From positions 9,885,710 to 9,949,709 of the forward strand of contig CP136062.1 in the NCBI GenBank assembly GCA_032622095.1: a DNA stretch of 64,000 nt. The letters are read 5' to 3'. The translations under genes and the position numbers were made by a program. The notes under the pieces are model-generated. The model was not told the DNA's origin, ran no database searches, and saw only the letters and a program-made list of their open reading frames with translations. This document shows positions 34,901 through 43,294 of this stretch, in pieces (within the stretch, counting starts at the first letter, position 1; every line of letters begins with the position of its first letter). The stretch comes from Siphonodentalium dalli. Lineage: Eukaryota > Mollusca > Scaphopoda > Gadilida > Siphonodentaliidae.

Positions 34901-37900
34901 CACAGGTTCCATGGCACTCAATATCAGTGCCAAGTTTTAAAAATTGCAAGGAAAATGTAGGAAAACAAACTGACAAGGCCAGACTGATTCCAATATACCC
35001 TGTAACTTCGTTATGGGGTGTGGTATAATTAACAATATACCCTATAACTTTGTTATGGTGTGAAGTATAATTAAGCTGAGTGGGAAGACTTAAAATTTGA
35101 GCTGTATTATATATGTCCCAATCATAACGTCAAGATTATTGTATAGAGATACATAACAAACGACGGTAGAAAGGGTTGATTTAGCAAGGTGAAAAAATCA
35201 AACATGACTATTAAAGAGTCAAGTTTAGAGTGCTACTTGCTTTTGATCATTCTGACCTATAAATAGTTCATTCTGACCTATAGTCTGCACACCATTTTTT
35301 CTGATGTAAAACATGTCTTGAGCAGATTATGGAGATTAAAACATACGGTAATCATTGGGCAGTGGATACTGCTGTTCAAGTAGTCACATCGGATAAAGCT
35401 ACCATAAACACGAAGAATATTATTTATAGACAAAGTTTGTTCCTACATGTTACCCAAGGCTCAAAATAAGTGGCCGGTCACGGTCATTGTCTGACGAAAA
35501 ATAGCTCATGTCCAGTGCACTTCTGTATCTGTCGAACATTTTGTCCCAGTCCTTCGATTTTGAGGTGCGCAATTGCGCTTGGATCTAAAAACCAGCGAGT
35601 TATTAAATGCGCACGCCAAAAATTTCAAATGCACACCTCGGAATTTGCAACCAGTGAACGAGATTTTAACAAACAACACACCAATGGTTAAACGCAGACA
35701 ATACTATTCACCATGTATCTTTCTCAGAAGTGACGACGTTGATTATGAACCTGGTAACGAAATTCCGAAACTATCAAAGCGAATGAGTGTTGATTCGTCG
35801 GATTCCAGTGAATCTGATTGCGGTAACGATTAGGACTCCACGTCTGAGTTTGAAACTTTATGCGAGTCTGGTGAGCATGCGCTCTCAGATGCGAAAGTCG
35901 ACTAATTAGGTTGGCGATTATCACAATACGATAGGGGAACACTCTGACGTTCGTACTCAGATATCACCTATTTTTGTACCTAGCTTGCCTGTCCTGGGTT
36001 TCACGGGGAAAATGGCTAATTTGATTCTGTTTGTCGTTATATAAAATATTTTTCACCTCATTTATTATTCTTTTTCATAAACATAAAATAAAACAAGCCG
36101 AAGATGATTTGTTTAAAATTTCTGAACCATGAAACTGGCGATGTTATCCGAGTATGTTCTACTTGTGATAGTTACGTTACGCCAACCGACTAATTACCAT
36201 GTGGACTATTGTACAATATAAACATATGTTTTTATTTCTGTTTCTGTTGCCACACCTGGAATTAAACGTGTGTATCATTATACTTGTGTTTGTCTTTATT
36301 CAGTAATCATTTCATCGATGTTAATTTGAATTATACTCCCTCAAAAAAGGTGCCCGCAAATCCCAAAAGCTCCGAGCGATATATCGCGCACCTACGTTTT
36401 CCAAATTCAAAGGACTGTTGGCCTTGCAATTCATTAAACTATCTGTACCGCTATACTTAAAGTAATTGACCACCAATAACGTGGTGTCACCCCGTTAATA
36501 TGGCGGTACTATACCGCGGTATCCTCCAATACCACGGTACTGATACCGCTTGTTAACGCGAACAAGTATGTGTGAGTAAATACCTCCCCTAAAAGAGTTC
36601 CATGAAAATTACCGCGGTATTCAACAAAATTAATGCGGTGCCCGCTAAAAGACCACGGTATCATTATCGCCCAATACCGTAACTCCACGCCATGACCGTC
36701 TCGATACCGCTATCACCGCGGTCATGACCGGGGTATCACTCCGTTTTTCTGGTCAATTACTTTGAGAATAGCGGTATCTGCCCAAGGAGCCACTTCTGGC
36801 CAAATAAGACATTGAAAGTAAAAATAGTTTTTTAATATCATAGTGAATATAATTATGTCAAATTGCATGTGTATTTATTAATCGACGTAAAGTTTTTGAA
36901 CTTTTGAAAACAAAAATAACATGGGTTTTTCCTAGGTGGCAATTGGACGCTCATTAAAATGTGCACATCATTGACGAATAATAAGTCAATTGGAAATTTA
37001 AAACTGTCTCATACAGTACAACTGAAACTTTGACAGGCACCATTTTGAAATGACCAACACCATCCATTTGGTGCCTGTCATTTTGAAAGTCAGTAAAAAA
37101 ATAATTATTTTGAGCCTGGATGTTACCAATCATAAATTTTGAGTAAATTGCATGTTGTTGTCAGGTTAGTACTCTGTTATGTAAACAAATGACATGTTAT
37201 GTAAACAAACAGTATGTAAAGAGTATGAGAAAAGAAAAACACTCAACACTGGGGAGACACCACCATGGCAACTTTGGTTAGAATTGCCACCAAGTTGTTT
37301 ACAATATATCAGCATAGAGCTTGCTAATATATGCAGCTCAAGATTTCAGTGTTGAATCGTTATTGAGACAAGCTCTTCGAGTACAGTTCAGATCAATTGT
37401 GAACCAGCAAGAAAGCATGAGTCAAAACTATAGGATTAGGGGTGAATGTGGGGCATAAATTGTCTAGATCGCTGTGACAATAAAAGCAAAATGCTGATAT
37501 GACCCAAATAAGGTCGCTAAGGCCTAAAAAAAAAATACCTTTGTTTCCCCTAACGGAGCTGAAAAATATAGGTGCGGGCGGGCGGGAATTATTATAAATT
37601 TTTTTTTTTTTTTGAAATCTCCCAAAAGTACTCACTTTCCCATGTATATATACATGTCAGGTGTGATTTGAATGCTGGGAGCATCATATTATGATATTGG
37701 AAGGAGATCAGCAAGACACAACTTCACAAGGCATAAAATAGAATAGCATAGTATTATTTATTTGTATTTAAAATCACAAAGTACAATAAAAAGTAAATAT
37801 TCAATACCAATTCAATCAAAAATATCCTATACCAACATATGCTACCATTTTCACTTTAAAAGTGTTTAAAATATTGCCACCAAAACACTCCTTTTCAACG

Positions 37901-40900
37901 TTAAACGTTTCCTTTGAATCCATGTCCAAACTACATTTAATGACAATGTTGTCCGCAAAACCTGTATGGTGTTCTTGAAACACGTGTAAAAACTTCTTAG
38001 CATGTGAAACTACGGTAAATTTGTTTACCACGTCCATGAGAGAACATTTTAGAAACTTTAGCCCTAACACACTGCTGCTAACCATGGTTTGTGACGTATG
38101 GAAGCGTTGAGGCGCCAGATGAATTATATTGGTATCTTGCTGCAGCAGGTTAGTTATCTTGCTGCAGAAACTAGGCTATCCTGCTGCAGCAAGTTAGCTA
38201 TCCCTACATACCTAGGGGCGCCTGCGGCGCATAAGATACTATGGGAGGCGGGATGGGGTGGTGACTACATACCTAGGGGTGCCTGCGGCGCATAATATAC
38301 TATGGGAGGCGGGATGGGGTGGTGACTACATACCTAGGGGCGCCTGCGGCGCATAAGATACTATGGGAGGCGGGATGGGGTGGTCAGTGGGTACTACATA
38401 CCTAGGGGCGCCTGCGGCGCATAAGTTACTATGGGTGGTGGGATGGGGTGGTGCGCTGGTACTACATACCCACGGGTGCCTCCCATAGCATCTTATGCGC
38501 CGCAAGCTCCCCTAGGTATGTAGTACCCACCCACCACCCCATCCCGCCTTCCATGGTATATTATGCGCCGCAGGCGCCCCTATATGTATGTAGGGATAGC
38601 TAACGTGCTGCAGTTAGTGGTGGTGAGTGGGTACTACATACATAGGGGTGCCTCCCAGGCTCCCATAGTATCTTATGCGCCACAGGCGCCCCTAGGTATG
38701 TAGTACCCACTGACCACCCCATCCCGCCACCCATAGTATCTTATGCGCCGCAGGCGCCCCTAGGTATGCAGTACACACCCACCACCCCATCCCCACCACA
38801 TAGGTATGTAGGGATAGCTAACTTGCTGCAGCAAGATAGCTAACACTTGCTGCAGCAGGATAGCTAACTTGCTGCAGCAAGATAACTAACCTGCTGCAGC
38901 AAGATAACTAACCTGCTGCAGCAAGATAGCTAACTTGCTGCAGCAAGATAACTAACCTGCTGCAGCAAGATAGCTAACATGCTGCAGCAGGATAGCTAAC
39001 TTGCTGCAGCAAGATAACTAACCTGCTGCAGCAGGATAGCTAACCTGCTGCAGCAAGATAGTTAACTTGCTGCAGCAAGATGCCAGTATAATTCATCTGG
39101 CGCCTCTACGCTTCCGTAGTGATGCCATGACATAGGTGAATATTTCTGTTTTGATGGAAGATTTTAGTGATGAGCCGATTGTCAAATAGAGCCTTGCGCC
39201 GATTATTTGAGATCACAATCGGCCGATTCAGATTATTGTAATAATTATACCAGAATATGTTATATGTGTTATATAATACTTAGAATTAGAAGCAAACAAC
39301 AACTGTAGTAATATGCCAGTACACAGTATACATAAGTATACGTTTGGGTAAGTATATAGGTAGGTATGGGCGGACTTGTGATAGAATACAGGCACATGTC
39401 CAGTATGACGAATCGACGATGCAATGCATTAACTTACCCATGTATTCTAGGCTATTCCACAACAAATAGTTTGAAAGTTTGATGTAGTCACGTGCATGAC
39501 GACATATCCACGGCCCGTTTTTGATAACAATTCATCAAACGGCATTTTTCTTTGATCCCAATTCAAAGACATCACATCAAAGGAAATGACCCGACTGAAC
39601 TAGGTGCAAGTTACACCATGTTCATGTCAATTTCGCAGACACGATTTGATTGTCGATTTCGGCATGGTCATCAAAATAATCATTGGTGGTGACCTATACG
39701 TGACGTCACACGAGGCTGACTGGATGGAATGACATTGTCTTCGGCTATTTAAAGTTAATCATTAATGGAAAGTTGTGTTGGGTGAAAGACTTTGAAAATA
39801 TTAATTAGATAGTAAAATTAATAAATAAATTTCTTTAATTCTTTTTAATATCTGACTATTAATGCTTGTACAGTTTTTATTCCTGCGTCCTGACAACTGA
39901 TACACATGTTATAATATGCTCAATTTAATTGAACAAACAGTGAAGTCAGCTGCGCAATTAAATGTCACGTGACATGCACTTTCGGTTTCTACAGTTTATA
40001 CCTGTTTTACGCTGTGTGTACTATATAGATAGATTTGTTGTGCTGCGTATGCATACATTTTGATTTTTTATAGTCTGACACACATAAATCAAAATGTCTA
40101 CGTGTTGACGAACAATAAAGTTACGTATCGGGGTACATGAGTCCCATGATATGTAATGTGTGTACATCATCATATACTTTTACTTTACGATTACGCGCTA
40201 TCACGGCGTCATCATCGCAGCCTGGCTCTAACCCAAAGTGTCGCGTTCTTCCCGGCGATCCCCACTGTAATATATTGTTCAAACATAGACCCAGGTACGG
40301 CCGGTGTATTGAAGAGGAGATGGCTGTATATCAAGTTTGTGTTTGGTAAATCACTTTCCCCATGTTTAATGGTCATTTATTCAACAAAACATCGTCATAT
40401 TTAAAACAGTTTATTGTCTCGGCTCATCACTAGAAGATTTAAACGAAAACGATATATTTTTTATTTTCCGTGGGCGCCACCATTTTACGAAATGCGTCCG
40501 GACGTCGAGTCATTAGAAACGGAGCCTATTATAAAGCGACGAACTGAGACAAACAGCGTCGGCAGCTATTTTCTTTTATTTTCGAAAATAGTAGCGCGAG
40601 TAAACCAAGCCTGAGTTTAGTGTGCCAGTCATTTGCAGAATGAGGTCCCCAGAGGGTGAATTTAGTGATGCTATCCCGCATAGCAGCCCAGAATCACTAA
40701 ATTCACCCACTGGGGACCTCATTCTGCATTGCCTCATCTGTTATGGGAGACCCTGACTAAGATTGAAGTTCCCAAATGATGAATATTGTGATGTTCACCC
40801 ATTGGGAACCTCGATTATGCAATATATCGTCTTGTCAATTTGGGGATATAGAGAAACTAAACCAAAAAAGAAATAGAATCGATGTGAAGAAATATAGAAA

Positions 40901-43294
40901 TTTAATAAAGAAACTTTCCAGAGAAGATGAGGCCTAAGCAGAATGAGGTACGGTACTCCGAGGGTGAATTTAGTGATGCTAGCCTGCTATGCAGGATAGC
41001 ATCAATAAATTCACCCTCTGGGGACCTCATTCTGCAATCACAGGCACAGTAAACTCAGGCTTGGTCAGTAATGTAAAACATCCATCAAACCTCACTGATA
41101 AAGATTAATGTTTAACCCACAGGGAGCCTCACACAGATGGAATCATGCACTACAGAGTGTCGTCTGCTCCAGTCTATGTGGGGCTCTCAATGGGTTATAC
41201 CGGTACTCATTCTGCAATGACAGGCACAGTAAACTCAGGCTTGGAGTAAACCATACCTTAGTTAACCCTTTACCCAACAGAACAGCCCTGTGCCAATGCA
41301 TTCTCTTATATATGCAAGTCGACCATAGGTCGCCTCGCATATATAAGAGAATGCATTGATAAAATTGTCAAAGAATGTAAAAAATTATTATAAAAATTGT
41401 TAAAAAATGTAAAAACAAATTATTAAATTGTTCAAGAATGTAAGAAAAAATGGTAAAAAGTGTTTCATTTTTTTAGGCCAATGCATTCTCTTATATATGC
41501 GAGGCGACCTATGGTCGACTCGCATATATAAGAGAATGCATTGGCACAGGGCATAACTGTAACTATCAATGAGCCGGTTCCAATGATATTAGGCTTGCCG
41601 CGATTTTGGGAATAATCGAACAATCGTCAGTGGTGCCGATTAATCGATTTTCATTTTGAAAATCGACTTTTTTAGTTCAAATAACAATGCATATTATACA
41701 ACAACACAAGAACGCTGGCATACAGCGTATTTGCAAAGAACTTATTACAACTTAAGAGGCAATATTTTGCACCGTATTTACAGCACTAATCTAACCCAGA
41801 AACCCACCCACGCAAACATTTGTGACAATGTAACTTTCAGTTGCGGCGTCTTTTGAGGTCGGTCCGACAGAGTAATCTAGTTCCGCCTTGGTTTCACGTC
41901 ACAGCGGTTTTTCTTTTAATGTGCCGACGCATGTGTATACTCCGCGGCACGCGTGATAGCAGATGTTCAGCGGTCACGTGCTATTCCGCTTTTGAAGTTT
42001 TCAATCGTGTTCGGGCAATATTGTGACCGCGAAGCGTGCTCTTCTCAAACCAGATGTCGTGGACAAACTCGTATTCTTGAATAAGAATATTGACAATCGA
42101 ATGAATTGAGAGATTCCCGACTTAGAATTAACTTAAGGCACGATCCCGAACTTCAAATTCAATTAATGCACGATCCCAAATTCACGAACAGTCTCACGAA
42201 GCACGTGGCCCGATGAGATTTGGGAGTATTTTTCCGATTTTTTCGTTCAATTTGTTTAATCAAAATGATTTCTGAATCTGCTTAGTGCTTACATAAAGTT
42301 CATAAACTACGAGTAATTATTTTGTTTTTATTGTTTAATAGAGGCATTTGAATTTATATGGGAGCAAATTCTCAGAACTAATGCCCTTCATTTCCGACGT
42401 GCGTTGCCCGTAAAACGGGAGTTATACTTACCATCTTACACTTACCAGACGCACCTCTTAATAGTCTCTTTTTTGGCATCTATTTAATACAAATTAAATC
42501 TCTATTTGAGATTTAATGTCATGGGTTGAAAAATCGATTAATCGTCGATTATGGCCACTGATTAATCGATTTTGAAAATCCAAAATCGCGGCAAGCCTAA
42601 ATGATATCCATATTTGTATGGTTCTATTGAGACAGACCCAAGATAATTTAGGCTGTTGCAGCTTCATTTGGGCTATTTTTCTGGGCGTTTTGGGTAAAGG
42701 GTTAATACCCGATATTTAATAATCTATTCTCAGTAGAGAATGGTCAAACTGAAGATTGCATGAATATCAGTGTCATAAAGTTCCCCTTCAAAAGTTTCGA
42801 AGGTTCTGATCTGGAGGAATATGATCTCTATGGGCATAGCCAGTCTAAGCCAGGGTAGAGATTCAAGACATACAGGGGTCGATTTAATGCTAAATTTGTA
42901 TTACATTTTACAAATTGGTTAGCAGAAATTGTAAAGATAAATACAGACCTGAAGTCATAATTTTTTTTTTTAATCACAATAAAAAAAAAAAATTCATTGG
43001 GCGTTCTTCATTTATAATTCAAATACAAAGGATGGGGAATTGGTATACCTTCAACTCGTCGATGGTGAATCCACGACCAGCTCTATTCTTAGTGTTATAT
43101 CGCTGTGTTGGGCATCTGACTATCGGTCTCAACAAACCAGCTACAGGTCTTGGTGCTACGCTGGCGGCTTTCTTTATTCTGTTCTTACGCCTCCTTTCTT
43201 TTCGAGCAGGTTGGTTGAACCAGGTCTTCACGAATCTCTGCCAGTCTTTGTGGAAATGCCCGTTAGGGATAATATTATTCCTTTTTGGAGCCAT
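19723..43294 (-). CDS. RPL13: 60S ribosomal protein L13 (eL13), three coding exons
   Basis: Large-subunit ribosomal protein eL13, a cytosolic ribosome component. Coding exons are 43294-43049 (82 codons), 24706-24533 (58 codons) and 19926-19723 (67 codons plus TAG), giving 207 residues against about 211 in vertebrates. All junctions are phase 0 with GT...AG ends: donors GTATACC and GTAAGT, acceptors TTTTCAG and ATTGCAG. Family landmarks run in order: [71 protein letters not shown] and a basic C-terminus. An AG acceptor five bases before the ATG (TTTTCAG then TCGAA-ATG) points to an upstream 5'-UTR exon that I could not place. The introns are 18,342 and 4,606 bp and full of transposons. Confidence 0.95.
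20005..20335. mobile_element. Hairpin MITE (GCCAATGCATTC family)
   Basis: The left end is a 68-bp palindrome: GCCAATGCATTCTCTTATAT, GCGAGTCGACC, then back to GAGAATGCATTGGC. The right end repeats one arm and closes with GGCACAGGGTAAAC, the reverse complement of the GTTTACCCTGTGCC at its left edge. Lies in RPL13 intron 2. A second copy is at 41284-41551. Confidence 0.75.
20500..20716. repeat. GAATGAGGTCCCC palindrome copies
   Basis: A 5' AAGTCTTGAAATAGTGTGCC lead, then the forward arm GCAGAATGAGGTCCCC, a GCTAGCCCGCTATGC centre and the reverse arm GGGGACCTCATTCTGC. Partial units precede it at 20480-20560. Same family as 1732-2180 and 40606-41243. Lies in RPL13 intron 2. Confidence 0.7.
20877..21015 (+). 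repeat. Left ~21-bp subterminal minisatellite
   Basis: About seven units of GAACGGCAAGTACACCG(C/T)G, part of the TA-flanked element 20791-24051. Short frames across it in either direction are artefacts of the periodicity. Confidence 0.85.
22010..22640 (+). repeat. ~157-bp tandem repeat, four diverged copies
   Basis: Units share AAAAAGGGGCATAACTC, CGGAC-GAACCC, TTGAACTTGACCTGT, ATACCAAATT and AAAGTTATCATCCGGACAAC. It is a distant relative of the GGCCATAACTC family at 12-16 kb, inside the TA-flanked element. Confidence 0.7.
23836..23965 (+). repeat. Right ~21-bp subterminal minisatellite
   Basis: Six to seven units of GAACGGCAAGTACACCGCGG with variants, followed by inverted fragments (CCGCGGTGTAGTTGC) towards the right TIR of the element 20791-24051. 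Confidence 0.85.
24533..24706 (-). CDS. RPL13: RPL13 coding exon B (58 residues)
   Basis: Flanked by acceptor CTTTTCAG and donor GTAAGT. It reads [10 protein letters not shown], then [28 protein letters not shown] and KKGDAT. Exactly 174 bp, so the frame is kept. The YKHGAKC and DYRRRNM segments differ from common eL13 sequences (HKK-ART and DPRRRNK in vertebrates), so the exon is fairly divergent but intact. Confidence 0.95.
24832..25713 (+). mobile_element. Satellite-bearing interspersed element, short copy
   Basis: TAGCTCAACTT at the left end, AAGTTGAGCTA at the right end, a (CA)n/(GGACGGC) tail before it, and about four ~160-bp satellite units between. Same family as 4726-6531. It lies in RPL13 intron 1 within about 130 bp of exon B. 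A poly-G run at 24800-24823 precedes it. Confidence 0.75.
25716..26731. other. Intronic sequence, nothing recognised
   Basis: A/T-rich single-copy-looking DNA in RPL13 intron 1. No repeat structure, domain-bearing frame or RNA gene was recognised by eye. Confidence 0.5.
26732..27805. mobile_element. Foldback element containing a 49-bp minisatellite
   Basis: Left arm TGACCGAAAATGAGCTTTTC (26732) with CAGCATACTC matches the right arm GAGTATGCTGTCAGAAAAGC ending at AGTCA (27805). The inner left arm (GTAAGCACACC) is mirrored once on the right (GGTGCGCTTAC), so the ancestor was a simple palindrome. One arm's unit was then amplified into the minisatellite at 26781-27691. No clean target duplication is visible. 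Confidence 0.75.
26781..27691 (-). repeat. 49-bp minisatellite, 18 units
   Basis: Unit AATAATAAAGACAAGTAATG / TAAGCACACCCGGACAGAAC / GCCACGAAC, 49 bp. The first two spacings are 63 bp because of an extra GATAACGTCATTATA-type block, and the rest are exactly 49 bp. The minus strand lacks stops in all three frames, and 49 is not a multiple of 3, so each frame cycles through the three readings. This makes three overlapping 254-337-residue pseudo-ORFs with a 49-residue period. I do not consider them genes. Confidence 0.95.
27901..28099. repeat. Palindromic MITE (CCACAG...CTGTGG family)
   Basis: Arms ACAGTAAT-CCCTAAATAATCGACTCC and GAAGTCGATTACTTAGAGCATTACTGT enclose TTTAGTCGGAAATATGGCTT and its reverse complement. 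Longer relative of the palindromes at 3.96-4.6 kb. In RPL13 intron 1, preceded by a C-tract at 27857-27872. Confidence 0.75.
28176..30379. mobile_element. hAT-like element nested in the satellite element
   Basis: Left end CAGGGTTTCTGC followed by GGGGGAATGGGTCCGGT. Right end GGGGGAATGGGTCTGGGCGG then GGAAACCCTG. Flanked by GTATATA on both sides (28169-28175 and 30380-30386), up to 7 bp, though the A/T-rich target makes the exact TSD length uncertain. Inside lie a poly-G run (28648-28671) and another satellite-bearing element (from 29104). No transposase frame. Confidence 0.7.
29104..30195 (+). mobile_element. Inner satellite-bearing element
   Basis: Begins ATGAAAGTGTCAATGACAC and TAGCTCAACTTAGG, then six to seven satellite units, ending abruptly in a unit at CTGCCAGCGATTCG. 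It is nested inside the hAT-like element 28176-30379, which is itself inside another copy of the same family. Confidence 0.7.
29966..31125 (+). repeat. 605-bp tandem duplication
   Basis: 29966-30520 is repeated at 30571-31125 with very few differences. It carries satellite units, a unique block (TTTGGTCATTATTAATGAAA) and the right end of the hAT-like element. The second copy of that end reads GGAAATCCTG instead of GGAAACCCTG. Identical short frames at a 605-bp offset are a by-product. Confidence 0.9.
31508..31830 (+). repeat. Direct repeat copy 1 (partner at 34965-35285)
   Basis: Shares GACAAGGCCAGA, GATTCCAATATACCCT, GGGGTGTGGTATAATTAA, CATAACGTCAAGA and CCTATAAATAGTTCATTCTG with the copy 3.4 kb downstream. 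The two copies flank the hAT complex 32124-34675. Confidence 0.8.
32561..32686 (-). repeat. 126-bp segment shared with 49113-49238
   Basis: About 93% identical by eye to the segment inside the element at 49047-49720. The minus strand is open in one frame in both copies ([19 protein letters not shown], then SPAVL). A satellite element begins exactly where the two copies diverge on the right (after CAGTAA). Confidence 0.75.
32687..34104 (+). mobile_element. Satellite-bearing element, running into the gap
   Basis: Starts ATGAAAGTGTCAATGACAC at about 32687 and has eight or nine ~160-bp units. It has reached the 3' block (AAAGGAAATTGTTGACGAAT) when the N-gap begins at 34105, so its right end is missing from the assembly. 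Confidence 0.8.
34105..34204. other. Assembly gap, 100 N
   Basis: Exactly 100 N, the usual placeholder for a gap of unknown size. It falls at the end of a satellite array, where collapse is likely. Confidence 0.99.
34207..34229 (+). mobile_element. Right end of a CAGGGATTTTT-family element
   Basis: GGACACCTAAAAAAAATCCC-TG matches the right terminus of the complete element 49047-49720. With the shared segment at 32561 in the same orientation, it suggests a sibling element interrupted by the satellite element and the gap. Confidence 0.65.
34965..35285 (+). repeat. Direct repeat copy 2 (partner at 31508-31830)
   Basis: Same sequence as the upstream copy, with an extra partial duplication of AATATACCCT-TAACTT-GTTATGG at 34993-35060. 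Intronic and non-coding. Confidence 0.8.
35290..36440. other. Intronic sequence, nothing recognised
   Basis: An open stretch at about 35573-35833 on the plus strand ends in a Ser/Asp/Glu-rich segment ([14 protein letters not shown]), but it has no ATG start and no domain. I see no element ends here. Confidence 0.4.
36446..36776. mobile_element. 331-bp MITE rich in ACCGCGGT motifs
   Basis: Ends TACCGCTATACTTAAAGTAA and the near reverse complement TACTTTGAGAATAGCGGTA, with an exact 4-bp duplication TCTG (36442-36445 and 36777-36780). The interior carries repeated TACCGCGGTA, ATACCACGGTA, GATACCGC and ATGACCGCGGTCAT palindromes. The AAAGTAATTGACCA part of the TIR is shared with the palindrome family at 3.96-4.6 kb. 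Confidence 0.8.
36800..37800. other. Intronic sequence without a recognised gene
   Basis: A/T-rich. The phrase GGTGCCTGTCATTTTGAAA is duplicated inverted near 37036-37087. A poly-T run lies at 37596-37613. Confidence 0.45.
37816..38085 (-). CDS. Small ORF of unknown function in RPL13 intron 1
   Basis: 89 residues from an ATG in strong context (AAACCATGG), same strand as RPL13. It reads [20 protein letters not shown] and later [14 protein letters not shown] recognise no family. A minus-strand AATAAA lies about 60 bp past the stop, and a foldback element sits just upstream at 38097. It could be a fragment of a transposon gene, a retained exon or chance. Confidence 0.2.
   Translation of the reverse strand: MVSSSVLGLKFLKCSLMDVVNKFTVVSHAKKFLHVFQEHHTGFADNIVIKCSLDMDSKETFNVEKECFGGNILNTFKVKMVAYVGIGYF
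38097..39118. mobile_element. 1-kb foldback element built of CTGCAG-centred units
   Basis: Terminal arms TATGGAAGCGTTGAGGCGCC (left) and GGCGCCTCTACGCTTCCGTA (right), flanked by GTGACG and GTGATG, a possible 6-bp TSD with one mismatch. Inside the arms come ~21-bp units (TAGCTAACTTGCTGCAGCAA) in inverted orientation. Then come ~65-75-bp units (CTACATACCTAGGGG, CGCCTGCGGCGCATAAG, GGCGGGATGGGGTGG), forward on the left and reversed on the right. The whole can fold into a long hairpin. Confidence 0.85.
39165..40432. mobile_element. Non-autonomous hAT element with 8-bp TSD
   Basis: TIR TAGTGATGAGCCGA on the left and TCGGCTCATCACTA on the right, flanked by an exact 8-bp duplication GAAGATTT (39157-39164 and 40433-40440). 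1,268 bp. TIR and TSD are typical of hAT. No transposase frame was recognised. Confidence 0.9.
40606..41243. mobile_element. hAT-like element with 8-bp TSD and GAATGAGGTCCCC palindromes
   Basis: TIR CAAGCCTGAGTTTA on the left and TAAACTCAGGCTTG on the right, flanked by the exact 8-bp duplication GAGTAAAC (40598-40605 and 41244-41251). It contains two GCAGAATGAGGT...ACCTCATTCTGC palindromes and an intervening block (GGTCTCCC-ATAACAGATGAGG in reverse) that recurs inverted at 59050-59235. It identifies the parent of the palindrome fragments at 1.73, 20.5 and 59.2 kb. Confidence 0.85.
41284..41551. mobile_element. Hairpin MITE (GCCAATGCATTC family), copy 2
   Basis: CCCTGTGCCAATGCATTC at the left and GAATGCATTGGCACAGGG at the right, with a full hairpin at each end and an A/T-rich centre of AAATTATTA-type repeats. 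In RPL13 intron 1. Confidence 0.75.
41590..42599 (+). mobile_element. hAT element remnant with 8-bp TSD
   Basis: TIR TAGGCTTGCCGCGATTTTGG and its reverse complement CCAAAATCGCGGCAAGCCTA, flanked by an exact 8-bp AATGATAT (41582-41589 and 42600-42607). Inside each TIR are ATTAATCGATTTT blocks. It is 1,010 bp, an internal deletion product of an autonomous hAT, because the C-terminal coding tail (42029-42109) remains. Confidence 0.92.
42005..42109 (+). pseudogene. C-terminal tail of a hAT transposase
   Basis: In the frame ending with the TGA at 42107-42109 the sequence reads [14 protein letters not shown], then [11 protein letters not shown]. This is the conserved end of the hATC dimerisation domain (G-N-I-V-T-x-x-R...L-x-P...V-x-x-L-V-F-L-x-x-N). 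Upstream the expected ERVFS-like motif seems shifted to another frame (EVFNRVRA), so the rest is decayed or deleted. Confidence 0.75.

Noticed and set aside
35573-35833. 86-codon frame with an acidic Ser-rich end, similar in flavour to piggyBac N-termini
   Set aside because: Non-ATG start, no DDE domain and no element ends nearby.
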